From positions 24,325 to 88,324 of the forward strand of contig JBHGAV010000009.1 in the NCBI GenBank assembly GCA_041946685.1: a stretch of 64,000 nucleotides of DNA, in the 5' to 3' direction. Position 1 is the first letter of the stretch. Each line of letters opens with the position of its first letter. The notes below the pieces were generated by a model, which worked only from the letters and a program-made list of their open reading frames with translations, had not been told where the DNA came from and made no database searches. Made by a program: the position numbers and the translations under genes. Shown piece by piece: positions 50,473 through 58,915 of this stretch. This DNA comes from JBHGAV01 sp041946685. GTDB lineage: Bacteria > Acidobacteriota > Terriglobia > Bryobacterales > Bryobacteraceae.

Positions 50473-51642
50473 ATGCGCTTGTGGTCGCCCCAAGCCATCG
50501 AAGTCGACGGACTCACGGACGATCGCCTGTCCGTGGTCCCCGACCGCCCGGCGGTGTTTCTGATCCATGCGCGGGAAGGCGTACCGTACCTGGCCCGGAC
50601 GACGCTGCTTCGCCGCCGGTTGCTGCGGCTGCTTGGCAGGCGCGCGAAAGCCTCCCGGCTGCTGAGCCTCCGTGAGGTGGCCGCCCGCGCCGAGTATCAC
50701 CTCACCGCGTCGCGACTGGAGACGAGCCTGGTTCTCTACGACGTCGCGTGCTCCCTCTATCCGGAGCGCTACCGCTCGGTGCTGAGGTTGCGAATGCCGC
50801 CATACCTCAAGGTTGGGCTCACCAACGCTTTCCCTCGCTGCTATCTCACCACCCGACTTGCCGGTTCGCGCGGGCTTCATTACGGACCCTTTCGCACCCG
50901 CGCCGTGGCCGAGGAGTATGAGCGCCAATTCCTCGGCCTCTTCCAGATCCGCCGCTGCCAGGAGGATCTCGCTCCCTCGGCCGCCCATCCCGGCTGCATC
51001 TACGGCGAAATGAACATGTGCCTCCGGCCATGCCAGCAGGTGGTGGGCCCCGAGGAATACTCGAGCGAGGTCGCCCGGGTCTGCGAGTTCCTTTCCTCGG
51101 ACGGGCGCTCCCAGTTGGACGCCGTTTTGCGGGCGCGCGACCATCTGAGCGAAACCATGCGATTCGAGGAGGCGGCGCGGCTTCACAAGCAGGTGGAGAA
51201 GATCCAGCAGGTTCTGGGGCTCCGCGACGAATTGGTGCGGGACGTCGAGAAGCTGTACGGCGTGGCCGTGACCGCTTCGGTGGCCGAGGGGTGCGTGGAA
51301 CTGTGGTTCCTGCTACAGGGGACGTGGCTTCCGCCTGTCCGATTCAGCGTGACCGCCTCCGGCGGACGTGCCGTTTCACTCGACCAACGTCTCCGGGAGA
51401 TCATTGCGGCGCTCTCTCCACCGGTGCTCTCAGCCCGGGAGCGGCAGGATCACCTGGCTTTGCTGGCCCGCTGGTACTATTCCAGCTTTCGTGACGGCGA
51501 GTGGCTCTCTTTCAATACCCTTGATGACGTTCCCTACCGCAAGCTGGTTCGGGCGATCTCCCGCGTGGCGACAGGGGGGACGTCACTTCACAACGACGGT
51601 TCCCATGTCCCTCGGGGAGGATTCGATGACCAGTCCTCCTGA
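50473..51642 (+). CDS. UvrC-like protein lacking the C-terminal nuclease
   Basis: 389 residues, against about 600 for UvrC. A GIY-YIG-like N-terminal segment (PAVFLIHAREGVPYLARTTLLRRRLLRLLG) is degenerate: the YVGK-type motif reads YLAR. It keeps YLKVGLTNAFPRCYLTTRL and YGPFRTRAVAEEY, the Cys motif GCIYGEMNMCLRPC seen in UvrC near residue 180, and a UVR helix (MRFEEAARLHKQVEKIQQV). The RNase H-like domain and HhH motifs are absent. It is probably a paralogue rather than the genome's UvrC. It overlaps the convergent gene by 60 bp. Confidence 0.8.
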   Translation: MRLWSPQAIEVDGLTDDRLSVVPDRPAVFLIHAREGVPYLARTTLLRRRLLRLLGRRAKASRLLSLREVAARAEYHLTASRLETSLVLYDVACSLYPERYRSVLRLRMPPYLKVGLTNAFPRCYLTTRLAGSRGLHYGPFRTRAVAEEYERQFLGLFQIRRCQEDLAPSAAHPGCIYGEMNMCLRPCQQVVGPEEYSSEVARVCEFLSSDGRSQLDAVLRARDHLSETMRFEEAARLHKQVEKIQQVLGLRDELVRDVEKLYGVAVTASVAEGCVELWFLLQGTWLPPVRFSVTASGGRAVSLDQRLREIIAALSPPVLSARERQDHLALLARWYYSSFRDGEWLSFNTLDDVPYRKLVRAISRVATGGTSLHNDGSHVPRGGFDDQSS

Positions 51643-52638
51643 AGGGGGAGGCGCCTCGGAGGGGGAGCGCTTGGCCGGAGCCGCGCTCTTCTTGGGGGCC
51701 ACAACCTGCTGCTTCGCGGCCGCCTGGGCCTGTTGGATGAACTTCTCAAGGTCGGCCTGAGGGATGGAGAGTGACAGCCGCATCACACTACCCTCGGAAG
51801 TGAGTTGAAGCTTCTGCAAGAAGCTCAGGGAAGCGGCGGCCTTGGGGTCCTTCTGCGCGCTCATCTGCGCCAGGCTGACAAAGAACCGGACCACGTCCGC
51901 CAGCGCTGCCGCGTCCTTGTCCGAGCGCGTCAGAGCCTCCACGGCGATCAGCATGTCCGCCCCGAACTTGATGCCGAAGCTGGTCTCGAGGACTCCCTTC
52001 AGCACGTCGCCTTGCATCAGGCCATCGAACTGGCCCGGCTGCATGCCGCTCGTAAGCTGGCTGGGAGGGACCGTCGAGACTGCCCAGAAGTCATAGGTGT
52101 TGCTGGTCCTGTCGATCCGGGCGCGAAGAGTCGCGTCCAGGCCGCGCGCCGAGGGGGGCCTGTCGATCAGAGCCTGAACGCTGGCGGCATCCCCCAGCGC
52201 GGCGGTCGCACCGCCCAGAAATGCGAACCAGCCGTCAGTCTTCTGCTTCCCCGCCATCACCTGAACGCCGTTGTACGTCTGGACGGCGGCTCCGGACTTC
52301 TGCGCGAGAGCCGACAACCTGGCGGGATCAAAGGCCCCCTTCAGCAGCACCAGGCCACGTGTCTCCTTCTGCCCGCCGGGGGAGGCGATAAGGACTTCCT
52401 GGAGGTCTCGCAGAGGGTCGAAACCGGTCTCCTGGAGCAACTGCCCGAACTGCGGCTGGGCCGATTGCGCCTGGCTCAATACGACTTGCCCCAACGGCGA
52501 TGCCATGAACCGCGAGAGATTGGCGCCCACGACCACCCTGGTATCCGGCGGCACCAGGCCCAGCAGCGCGGGATCGGCGGCGGCCGAAAGGCAAGCGGCA
52601 GCCAGCAGCACCACAATACTCTTCCTCCAGGACGTCAC
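51583..52638 (-). CDS. Secreted protein of unknown function
   Basis: 351 residues. A signal peptide (MTSWRKSIVVLLAAACLSAAADPA) starts at a GTG preceded by a strong GGGAGGAGG. The mature region (ALLGLVPPDTRVVVGANLSRFMASPLGQ and FDPLRDLQEVLIASPG) resembles secreted proteins common in Acidobacteria that I cannot tie to a named family. A proline-rich C-terminal tail follows. It overlaps the 3' end of the UvrC-like gene by 60 bp on the opposite strand. Confidence 0.78.
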   Translation of the reverse strand: MTSWRKSIVVLLAAACLSAAADPALLGLVPPDTRVVVGANLSRFMASPLGQVVLSQAQSAQPQFGQLLQETGFDPLRDLQEVLIASPGGQKETRGLVLLKGAFDPARLSALAQKSGAAVQTYNGVQVMAGKQKTDGWFAFLGGATAALGDAASVQALIDRPPSARGLDATLRARIDRTSNTYDFWAVSTVPPSQLTSGMQPGQFDGLMQGDVLKGVLETSFGIKFGADMLIAVEALTRSDKDAAALADVVRFFVSLAQMSAQKDPKAAASLSFLQKLQLTSEGSVMRLSLSIPQADLEKFIQQAQAAAKQQVVAPKKSAAPAKRSPSEAPPPSGGLVIESSPRDMGTVVVK

Positions 52639-52693
52639 GGCGACCTCCTCCCACTCTGAGATAACGGTAATCCTACAAGCTGAGTTCCCTCAA

Positions 52694-53803
52694 TCATATG
52701 CGGATCGGGATCTGCTCCACGATCTTTATGCCGAAGCTCTCGAGACCGACGACTTTTCGGGGATGATTCGTCAGCAGCCGGATCGTGCGCAGGCCCAGGT
52801 CCGAGAGGATCTGCGCGCCGATGCCGCTCTCGTATTGCAGGAGGCGTTGCCCCTGCGTAGTCACATACTGCTTGGAATCGCGAGAGTGCGAGGCGAGCCG
52901 GTCCGCGCCGAACGGGCCGGAATGGTGCAGGTACACCAGGACCCCCGCCTCCTCTTCCTCGATACGCTTCAGGCTCGCGTGCAGGAGTCTCCCGCAGTCG
53001 CAGCCGGTCGCGCCGAAGACGTCCCCGAAGGTGCAGCGATTCTGCATCCGGACCAGCACCCCTTCGCGCCCGGCCAAGTCTCCGCGGATCAGCGCCAGGT
53101 GGAGCGCCGGATCGATTGCAGTGCTGTACACGACCGACCGGAAAAGACCGAAGCCGGTTTCCAGGCTGCTCTCTCCCACGCGCGCGACAAACGGCTCGTG
53201 GCGCAGGCGGTAGCGGATGAGCTCCGCAACCGAGATCATCTTCAGCCCGTGGCGCCGGCAGAACTCCTCCAGTTCGGGCACGCGGGCCATGGAGCCGTCC
53301 TCGCTCATCACCTCGCAGATGACGCCGCCGGGCCGCAGGCCCGCCAGCCGGGCCAGATCTACGGCGGCCTCGGTTTGGCCGGCTCGCACCAGGACTCCGC
53401 CCTCCCGCGCCCGCAGGGGGAAGACGTGGCCGGGGCGGGCCAGGTCGGCCGGTCCCGCCGTGGGGTCCATGGCTACTTGAATGGTGCGCGCCCGGTCCGA
53501 TGCGGAAATGCCGGTTGTGACGCCCTCGCGGGCGTCGATGGACTCGCAGAAGGCGGTTCCGAACCTGGATGTGTTCCGGGTCGTCATAGGGGGCAAATGG
53601 AGCGCATCACAGCGGTCCGGAGACAAGGCCAGGCAGATCAGGCCACGCCCATGAACGGCCATGAAATTGACGATGTCGGGGGTGATCTTCTCGGCGGCCA
53701 CCGTAAGGTCGCCCTCGTTCTCTCGGTCTTCGTCGTCAACGACGACCAACATGCGGCCGGCCCGGAACTCCTCCAGCGCCTCGGGAATAGAGGTGAAAGG
53801 CAT
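52694..53803 (-). CDS. ribBA: RibBA with degenerate GTP cyclohydrolase II half
   Basis: 369 residues. The N-terminal DHBP synthase (RibB, residues 1-200) is intact: VVVDDEDRENEGDL, HGRGLICLAL, GHVFPLRAREGGVLVRAGQTEAAVDLARLAG. The C-terminal half keeps the Zn Cys set (CTFGDVFGATGCDCG) and GIGAQILSDLGLRTIRLLTNHPRKVVGL. The catalytic strand that should read QEGRGIGL is YLHHSGPFGADRL, and the helix with the usual Tyr-containing loop is altered. It probably makes DHBP (riboflavin precursor) from ribulose 5-phosphate but not the GTP cyclohydrolase step, unless another RibA exists. Confidence 0.92.
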   Translation of the reverse strand: MPFTSIPEALEEFRAGRMLVVVDDEDRENEGDLTVAAEKITPDIVNFMAVHGRGLICLALSPDRCDALHLPPMTTRNTSRFGTAFCESIDAREGVTTGISASDRARTIQVAMDPTAGPADLARPGHVFPLRAREGGVLVRAGQTEAAVDLARLAGLRPGGVICEVMSEDGSMARVPELEEFCRRHGLKMISVAELIRYRLRHEPFVARVGESSLETGFGLFRSVVYSTAIDPALHLALIRGDLAGREGVLVRMQNRCTFGDVFGATGCDCGRLLHASLKRIEEEEAGVLVYLHHSGPFGADRLASHSRDSKQYVTTQGQRLLQYESGIGAQILSDLGLRTIRLLTNHPRKVVGLESFGIKIVEQIPIRI

Positions 53804-53843
53804 TGCGAAATTCCAGTGTAGCTTCGTTTGCACTCTCCGGCAG

Positions 53844-53849
53844 TACAAT
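53844..53849 (+). promoter_or_regulatory. Possible -10 of the small unknown gene
   Basis: TACAAT 9 bases before the ATG, in the 54-bp divergent gap with ribBA. Confidence 0.4.
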
Positions 53850-53857
53850 GGTTGTGC

Positions 53858-54361
53858 ATGATCCTCCACAGGTACACGGTTTCCGCCGTGGGGCACCTGG
53901 CGGACTGGCGCGAAATGGAAACCAGCCGGCTTCCGCGGTCCGCGGTGGAGGACGCCGGCGAATTGCTGGATTCTCACGGCGCCACCTTCCAGGCGCGCAT
54001 CCCGGTCAAGGGTTTCGGTCATATCGAACTTCGTTGGAAATCGGAGGACTTCTCCTGCGCCGTGGCCACGTTTGCGGCTGAGGACGACATGCTTTCGACG
54101 GACGTCGTTCTTAGCGGCCTAAGGCCGGAGGCCGACGGGAAGGCTCAGCAAGCCGGCCAAGCCATGATTCGGGATGTCTGCAAGTCGGCCAGCGAGGTGG
54201 CTACCGATGGCCTTCTTCGGGCGGACAAGCGTCCGGCGATCGCCTGCATCCGCTGGTCCACCAGGCAGCGCACGGGGATGGACCTGGTGAACGATCTGGA
54301 GATCTGTCTGGCGGCCGCCTTCCTGGAGCGGGGTTTTCGCGCTTCCCAACTGGTGTTCTGA
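53858..54361 (+). CDS. Hypothetical protein
   Basis: 167 residues, from ATG 53858; an upstream in-frame ATG at 53828 would precede the -10-like TACAAT and is less likely. No signal peptide or membrane helix, balanced charge, and no family I recognise. The C-terminal half includes LEICLAAAFLERGFRASQLVF. It is divergent from ribBA and convergent with the transporter gene (10-bp gap). Confidence 0.7.
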   Translation: MILHRYTVSAVGHLADWREMETSRLPRSAVEDAGELLDSHGATFQARIPVKGFGHIELRWKSEDFSCAVATFAAEDDMLSTDVVLSGLRPEADGKAQQAGQAMIRDVCKSASEVATDGLLRADKRPAIACIRWSTRQRTGMDLVNDLEICLAAAFLERGFRASQLVF

Positions 54362-54371
54362 GCCGCGGCGG

Positions 54372-55580
54372 TCAGCGGGCCCAGATCAGCCAGGCCGCTC
54401 CGGCGGCCAGACTCAGCACCGTCAGCGGGATGCCGGCGCGGCAATAGTCCCAGAACGAAATGCGAATGTCGTGGCGGGCACGCTGAACCACGATGAGGTT
54501 CGCCACCGAGCCCATCACGGTCAGGTTGCCGGCCAGCGTGGAGGACATGGCCAGGGTGAGCCAGCCGAGATGCGGATCGGCGAGCCTGGGAATAATGGGG
54601 CGGAACACCAGGACCGCGGGCACGTTGCTGACAAGATTGGAAAGGAATGCGGAGAACGCGCTCAGAACTCCCACCCGGTCCAGGTGAAACCGTGACGCAA
54701 ACGCGAACAGATCCCGCTCCAGGCTGGTCTTCTCCACACCGGCCACGACGATGAACAGGCCCGCGAACATGACTAGGAGGGACCAGTCGATCTCATGGTA
54801 GACCTTCTCGGGCTTGACCCTGCGGGTGATCAATAGAAGGGCGCCGGCGACGATGGAGACCTTGGCAACCGGCCAGCCCAGGAAAAAGAGCACGATCATT
54901 CCGAGGGAGGCCGAGATGGCCTTCCAAAGCAGTACCTTGTTGACGCGCACCCTCAACGGCGAGACTTCCACCCGCCGGCGGCTGCGGAATTCGCCTGGAA
55001 AGAGAACGGCGATGATCGTGAAGGTCAACAGCAGTCCGATCAGGGCCACCGGCGCCAGGGCGCCGGCAAATTCGCGGTAGTGGATTCCGGAGAGGCTCCC
55101 GATCATCATGTTCTGCGGATTGCCGGTGATGGTCGCCACGCTGCCGGCGTTGGAAGCCATGGCAACGGCCAGCAGGTAGGGAAGGGGATTCAGGCCCAAA
55201 GCGGCCGTGACCTCCAGAACCAGCGGGGTCAGGACCAGGCACATGGTGTCGTTGACGAAGAAGGCCGAGAAAAAGCCGGAGACCGCGACTACCGCGGCCA
55301 GAAGTGTCAGGGGGCGGTGGGCGTGCCGGACGGCCCAGGCGCTCACCACTCGAAAGAAGCCCGACAACCGGAGGTTGGCCACCACGATCATCATGCCGAA
55401 CAGGAGAACCAGCGTGGAATAGTCGATGGCCCGGACCGCCTCGTCGAAAGTAAGGACGTCGGTGCCGATCATGAGGCTGGCGCCGATGATGGCCGCCCCG
55501 GTCCGGTCGATGCGCAGTCCGGGAAAAGTGCCGATTGCCAGCACCAGGTATGTGCCGAGGAAGATAGCGAGAGCAATCAC
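54372..55580 (-). CDS. ArsB/NhaD-superfamily anion transporter
   Basis: 402 residues with about 11 helices. The ion-transporter (IT) superfamily pattern: FFSAFFVNDTMCLVLTPLVLEV and NAGSVATITGNPQNMMIGSLSGI in the first half, and FLSNLVSNVPAVLVFRP with STLAGNLTVMGSVANLIVVQRA in the second. The two pairs of hairpin-loop motifs suggest an inverted repeat. The substrate could be arsenite, sodium or dicarboxylates; no ars gene is adjacent. Confidence 0.88.
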   Translation of the reverse strand: MIALAIFLGTYLVLAIGTFPGLRIDRTGAAIIGASLMIGTDVLTFDEAVRAIDYSTLVLLFGMMIVVANLRLSGFFRVVSAWAVRHAHRPLTLLAAVVAVSGFFSAFFVNDTMCLVLTPLVLEVTAALGLNPLPYLLAVAMASNAGSVATITGNPQNMMIGSLSGIHYREFAGALAPVALIGLLLTFTIIAVLFPGEFRSRRRVEVSPLRVRVNKVLLWKAISASLGMIVLFFLGWPVAKVSIVAGALLLITRRVKPEKVYHEIDWSLLVMFAGLFIVVAGVEKTSLERDLFAFASRFHLDRVGVLSAFSAFLSNLVSNVPAVLVFRPIIPRLADPHLGWLTLAMSSTLAGNLTVMGSVANLIVVQRARHDIRISFWDYCRAGIPLTVLSLAAGAAWLIWAR

Positions 55581-55630
55581 AGGATTTCAGTGTAACGGGC
55601 ATCGGCCGCGTCTTGCTTCTTCTGCCGCAT

Positions 55631-55648
55631 AGTGTAATAATTTACACT
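55631..55648 (+). promoter_or_regulatory. Palindrome before the Y-family polymerase gene
   Basis: AGTGTAA and TTACACT separated by TAAT, a perfect 7-bp inverted repeat. It ends 4 bases before the ATG at 55653 and overlaps a TAATAAT that could be the -10. Position and symmetry suggest a repressor site. The protein that binds it is unknown. Confidence 0.55.
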
Positions 55649-55652
55649 TGAG

Positions 55653-56810
55653 ATGCGTTCCGTGGTCCATTGGGACGGCGACAGTTTCTTTGCCTCCATC
55701 GAGCAGGCGTCGGACCGGCGCTTGCGCGGCCGGCCGGTGGTGGTGGGCGGCTCCCAGAGGGGGGTGGTGATTTCCGCCAGCGGCGAAGCGCGGCGGTTCG
55801 GGATCCGTCCGGGGCTTGCCGTGCGGCGCGCGCGCCGGATGTGCGCCTCGCTGGTGGTGCTGCCGGGACATTTCGAGCTTTACGAGAGATTTTTCTCGCA
55901 ACTCATTGGTTTATGCGAGGAAACTACGCCTCTGGTAGAGCCGGTGGCGGTGGGGGCGGCTTACCTGGATCTGACCGGAACGCGCAGGCTGCTCCACGGA
56001 GAAGCCGCGTCCACCGTGGCCCGTCTGCGCCACACGGCTCGGGAATGGCTGCGGGTATCGCTTTCGGCGGGGATTGCGACCAACAAAACCGTGGCGCGCA
56101 TCGCCGCCAGGCTGCGCAAGCCGGGCGCACAGGTTATCGTGCCGCCGGGCAGGGAAGCGGAGTTTCTGGCGCCCTTGGGAGTGGGCTGGCTTCCCGGGGT
56201 GGGCGGCGAGTTGCGCTCCACGCTCGAGGTGGCGGGGCTTGCGACCGTGGGCGAGATGGCGCGCGCGCCGATCTATGATCTCCAACTGGTCCTCGGCCGT
56301 GGCGCTCTTTCGTTGCAGCGCCGTGCCCAGGGCGTGGATGAAGAGCCCGTGCGGCCCAAGCCTGTCGAGGATCCAAGCCGGAAGGAGACGGTCGAGTTTG
56401 CCGAGGATGTCTGGGAAGAGCCGCTGGTGCTGAGGACGCTGAAGGCCATGCTGGAGCGCCTGATGGCGCGGGTGCGCGCGGAGGGCGTCGAGGTGCGCCG
56501 GCTTACGATGGCGCTACGCTACACGGACCGCGAGGAAAGCGAGCGTTCCTTGAATCTGCCGGAGCCGACGGCGCTGGAAACCGACTTCTTCCCCCATCTT
56601 CCGGAACTGCTGCGCTCGACCTGGGCGCGCCGCGTGCGGCTGCGCACGCTCACTTTGCGCGTGGCGCGAATCTACCGGCCGTCGTCCCAGATGGCTTTGT
56701 TTTCCGAAGGGGAACGGGAGAAGTCCGTGCCCCTCCAGATGACGATTGACAGGCTGCGCCGGGTTTTTGGGGAATCCGCCGTGGTCCGGGGCTATGCCCT
56801 GTGCCGCTGA
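55653..56810 (+). CDS. Y-family DNA polymerase homologue, catalytic acids lost
   Basis: 385 residues, similar in length and order to DinB/Pol IV. HWDGDSFFASIE has D8 and D10. The strand that should read S(L/V)DEAYLD reads VAVGAAYLDLTG, so the two metal ligands Asp-Glu are G101 and A102. The finger (SGEARRFGIRPGLAVRRARRMC), thumb and little-finger domains (RETVEF...LRVARIYRP) remain, and MALFSEGEREKSVPLQMTIDRLRRVFG follows. ImuB is a known inactive Y-family member, so a scaffold role is possible. An operator-like palindrome precedes it. Confidence 0.9.
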   Translation: MRSVVHWDGDSFFASIEQASDRRLRGRPVVVGGSQRGVVISASGEARRFGIRPGLAVRRARRMCASLVVLPGHFELYERFFSQLIGLCEETTPLVEPVAVGAAYLDLTGTRRLLHGEAASTVARLRHTAREWLRVSLSAGIATNKTVARIAARLRKPGAQVIVPPGREAEFLAPLGVGWLPGVGGELRSTLEVAGLATVGEMARAPIYDLQLVLGRGALSLQRRAQGVDEEPVRPKPVEDPSRKETVEFAEDVWEEPLVLRTLKAMLERLMARVRAEGVEVRRLTMALRYTDREESERSLNLPEPTALETDFFPHLPELLRSTWARRVRLRTLTLRVARIYRPSSQMALFSEGEREKSVPLQMTIDRLRRVFGESAVVRGYALCR

Positions 56811-56824
56811 GGGGGAAACAACGA

Positions 56825-56830
56825 TAGAAT
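56825..56830 (+). promoter_or_regulatory. Possible -10 of the secreted-protein gene
   Basis: TAGAAT, with the ATG only 7 bases downstream, in a 26-bp gap after the polymerase-like gene. The leader would be very short. Confidence 0.4.
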
Positions 56831-56836
56831 CAGGCG

Positions 56837-57727
56837 ATGGCTGTACGTGCGGCGGCGGTTCTCCTGCTCTGCCCGTCGCTGTCAGGTGCCCAGGAGAACC
56901 TCGAACGGATTCTGGCGAGGCTCGCCGAGGAAGCCGAGGCGTTTGTCAGGGTCGCTCCGCTCGTACTTTCGGAGGAGACGCTGGTTCAGAGGGTCTCTCG
57001 GGCCCCCTCCCTTGTCCGGCCGCGAGTGCCGGCGTCTCAGGACCGGTCGCCCGGGCTGGGTGTCCGGACGAGAGAGATTGTTTGCGAATACGGGTTTTCG
57101 ACCTTCGCGGACTCTCCCAACGTGCTGCACGAGATCCGTCAGGTTCTGTCGGTCGACGGAAAACGGATTCGCTCCCGGGATCCCGGCCGGCTGCGGCTGA
57201 GCCTGGGAACGGGAGCGAGGGATGACAGGGTGAAGAGGCGGCTGCTCAAAGAGTTCGAGGACATCGGTCTCACCTCGGCGGCGGTGGATCTGGGGCAACT
57301 CATCCTCTTGTTCACCAGGGGACGACTGGCCGACTATGAATTCGAGTTGAACGGCCGGGGCGCGCTGCCCCCGGAGAGCGCCCTGATCCTTGAGTTCCGG
57401 CAGGTGAGCGGCTACCCAGCGGTGACGGTCTTCGAAGGGCGCAACGCCAGGCGCGAGCCGGTCCAGGGCGAGCTTTGGGTGCGCGAATCCGACGGCTTGC
57501 TCCTCCGCATCGTGATCTTTACCTTACGAGGGCAGGACGGACATAGCCTGCAAAACGAAGCCACGGTGGACTACCGGATGAGCCAGCACGGCGCCCTCCT
57601 GCCATCAGCGGTTTCGCACCGGGAATATCTCGATGGCCGCCTGGAGACAGAGAGCATCTCCCGTTATGCGCCCTTCCGGAAATTCGCAAGCGAGAGCCAG
57701 ATCAAGTTCGAGGATGTCAAGGAGTGA
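56837..57727 (+). CDS. Secreted protein of unknown function
   Basis: 296 residues with a short signal peptide (AAAVLLLCPSLSGAQ). The mature part is mixed alpha/beta with a segment RREPVQGELWVRESDGLLLRIVIFTLR and a C-terminal TVDYRMSQHGALLPSAVSHREYLDG, which in other Acidobacteria appear in secreted proteins of unknown role. No catalytic motif is evident. It precedes the TonB gene by 165 bp. Confidence 0.75.
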   Translation: MAVRAAAVLLLCPSLSGAQENLERILARLAEEAEAFVRVAPLVLSEETLVQRVSRAPSLVRPRVPASQDRSPGLGVRTREIVCEYGFSTFADSPNVLHEIRQVLSVDGKRIRSRDPGRLRLSLGTGARDDRVKRRLLKEFEDIGLTSAAVDLGQLILLFTRGRLADYEFELNGRGALPPESALILEFRQVSGYPAVTVFEGRNARREPVQGELWVRESDGLLLRIVIFTLRGQDGHSLQNEATVDYRMSQHGALLPSAVSHREYLDGRLETESISRYAPFRKFASESQIKFEDVKE

Positions 57728-57892
57728 GACCTGAAGGGAATCCTGCCTCGTGTGGTACACTTTCTTGTAGGGCGGGTGATGGGAATTGGTAGTTCTTTGG
57801 AACGGCTGGAAAGTCAAGCGCATCCAATAGGGAGAGCCGGGTGCTTGGAGTGCGGCAGACGCTGAATTCCAGGGCTCGTTCAGGCAGGCGGC

Positions 57893-58915
57893 ATGGCAGA
57901 CCAGGAGAACAACCTCAACCCGGAAATCTCGGGAGCCGGTGCGGATGAAGTTCCCATCCTGACCCCGGAAGATCACCTGAAGCAACTCGGCGTGGAAGCC
58001 GCTTCCGAAGGTCTGTTCCGTTCTCTGTACAGGGGCATAAAGGAAACGCTGTTTCCCCCCAAGCTCCCGCCGCTCAAGGTCACCTCCAAGCCTGTCCAGG
58101 TGAAGAGCATCTGGGGCCTGTATGGGCCGCAGCCTCGCTCCTGGATGAGCTCTCTCGTGGTACACGTCTCCTTGGTCGCTCTGGCGTTTACGCTGGGGAC
58201 AAGCAAGACGGTTCAGGTCGGAGTGAAGAATGCTGTGACGCTCATCGCTCCCGACATTTCGCCGTTCATACCACAGCCGCCCAAGCAGAAGCCCATGGGC
58301 GGTGGTGGCGGTGGGGGGGATCGTTCTCCTCTGCCGGCCAGCAAGGGCCGCCTGCCCCGGCTCGCTGCCCGGCAGTTTACTCCCCCCGCGGCGGTGGTGC
58401 ACAATCCAAACCCGAAGCTGATCATGGAGCCGACCATTGTTGTTCCGCCGGACACGAACCTTCCCAACGTGAACATGGCGCAGTTCGGCGACCCGCTCGG
58501 GCGCATCGGCCCGCCCTCCAACGGTCCGGGATCCGGTGGCGGAATTGGCTCCGGCTCCGGCGGAGGCGTCGGTTCCGGTCGCGGTCCGGGCTTCGGTCCG
58601 GGTGAGGGCGGCGGATTCGGCGGTGGCGTGTTTCGTGCGGGCGGAGGCGTGACCTCGCCCGTGGTCACCTACAAGGTTGAACCGGAGTACTCCGAGGAAG
58701 CGCGCAAGGCCAAGTTCCAAGGGGTCGTGCTGCTTTATATCGAAGTGAACGAACGGGGGCTGCCTCAGAACCCGCGCATCATACGCGCGCTAGGCATGGG
58801 CCTGGATGAAAAGGCCATTGAAGCTGTCATGAAATGGCGTTTCCAGCCCGGCCGCAAAGACGGCAAGCCCGTCACGGTAGCCGCCCAGGTGGAAGTCAAC
58901 TTCCGCCTCCTCTAG
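57893..58915 (+). CDS. TonB-family energy transducer
   Basis: 340 residues. One membrane helix near residues 83-105 (SSLVVHVSLVALAFTLG), an N-terminal cytoplasmic region of about 80 residues, which is unusually long for TonB, and a Gly-rich periplasmic linker (residues about 205-255). The C-terminal TonB domain includes VEPEYSEEARKAKFQGVVLLYIEVNERGLPQNPRII, then KAIEAVMKWRFQPGRKDGKPV. It passes proton-motive force to outer-membrane receptors with ExbB/ExbD, encoded 4-6 kb away. Confidence 0.92.
   Translation: MADQENNLNPEISGAGADEVPILTPEDHLKQLGVEAASEGLFRSLYRGIKETLFPPKLPPLKVTSKPVQVKSIWGLYGPQPRSWMSSLVVHVSLVALAFTLGTSKTVQVGVKNAVTLIAPDISPFIPQPPKQKPMGGGGGGGDRSPLPASKGRLPRLAARQFTPPAAVVHNPNPKLIMEPTIVVPPDTNLPNVNMAQFGDPLGRIGPPSNGPGSGGGIGSGSGGGVGSGRGPGFGPGEGGGFGGGVFRAGGGVTSPVVTYKVEPEYSEEARKAKFQGVVLLYIEVNERGLPQNPRIIRALGMGLDEKAIEAVMKWRFQPGRKDGKPVTVAAQVEVNFRLL

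Noticed and set aside
58213..58668. Minus-strand frame with a proline-rich 151-residue protein
   Set aside because: It is the antisense shadow of the Gly-rich linker of the TonB gene and has no family features.
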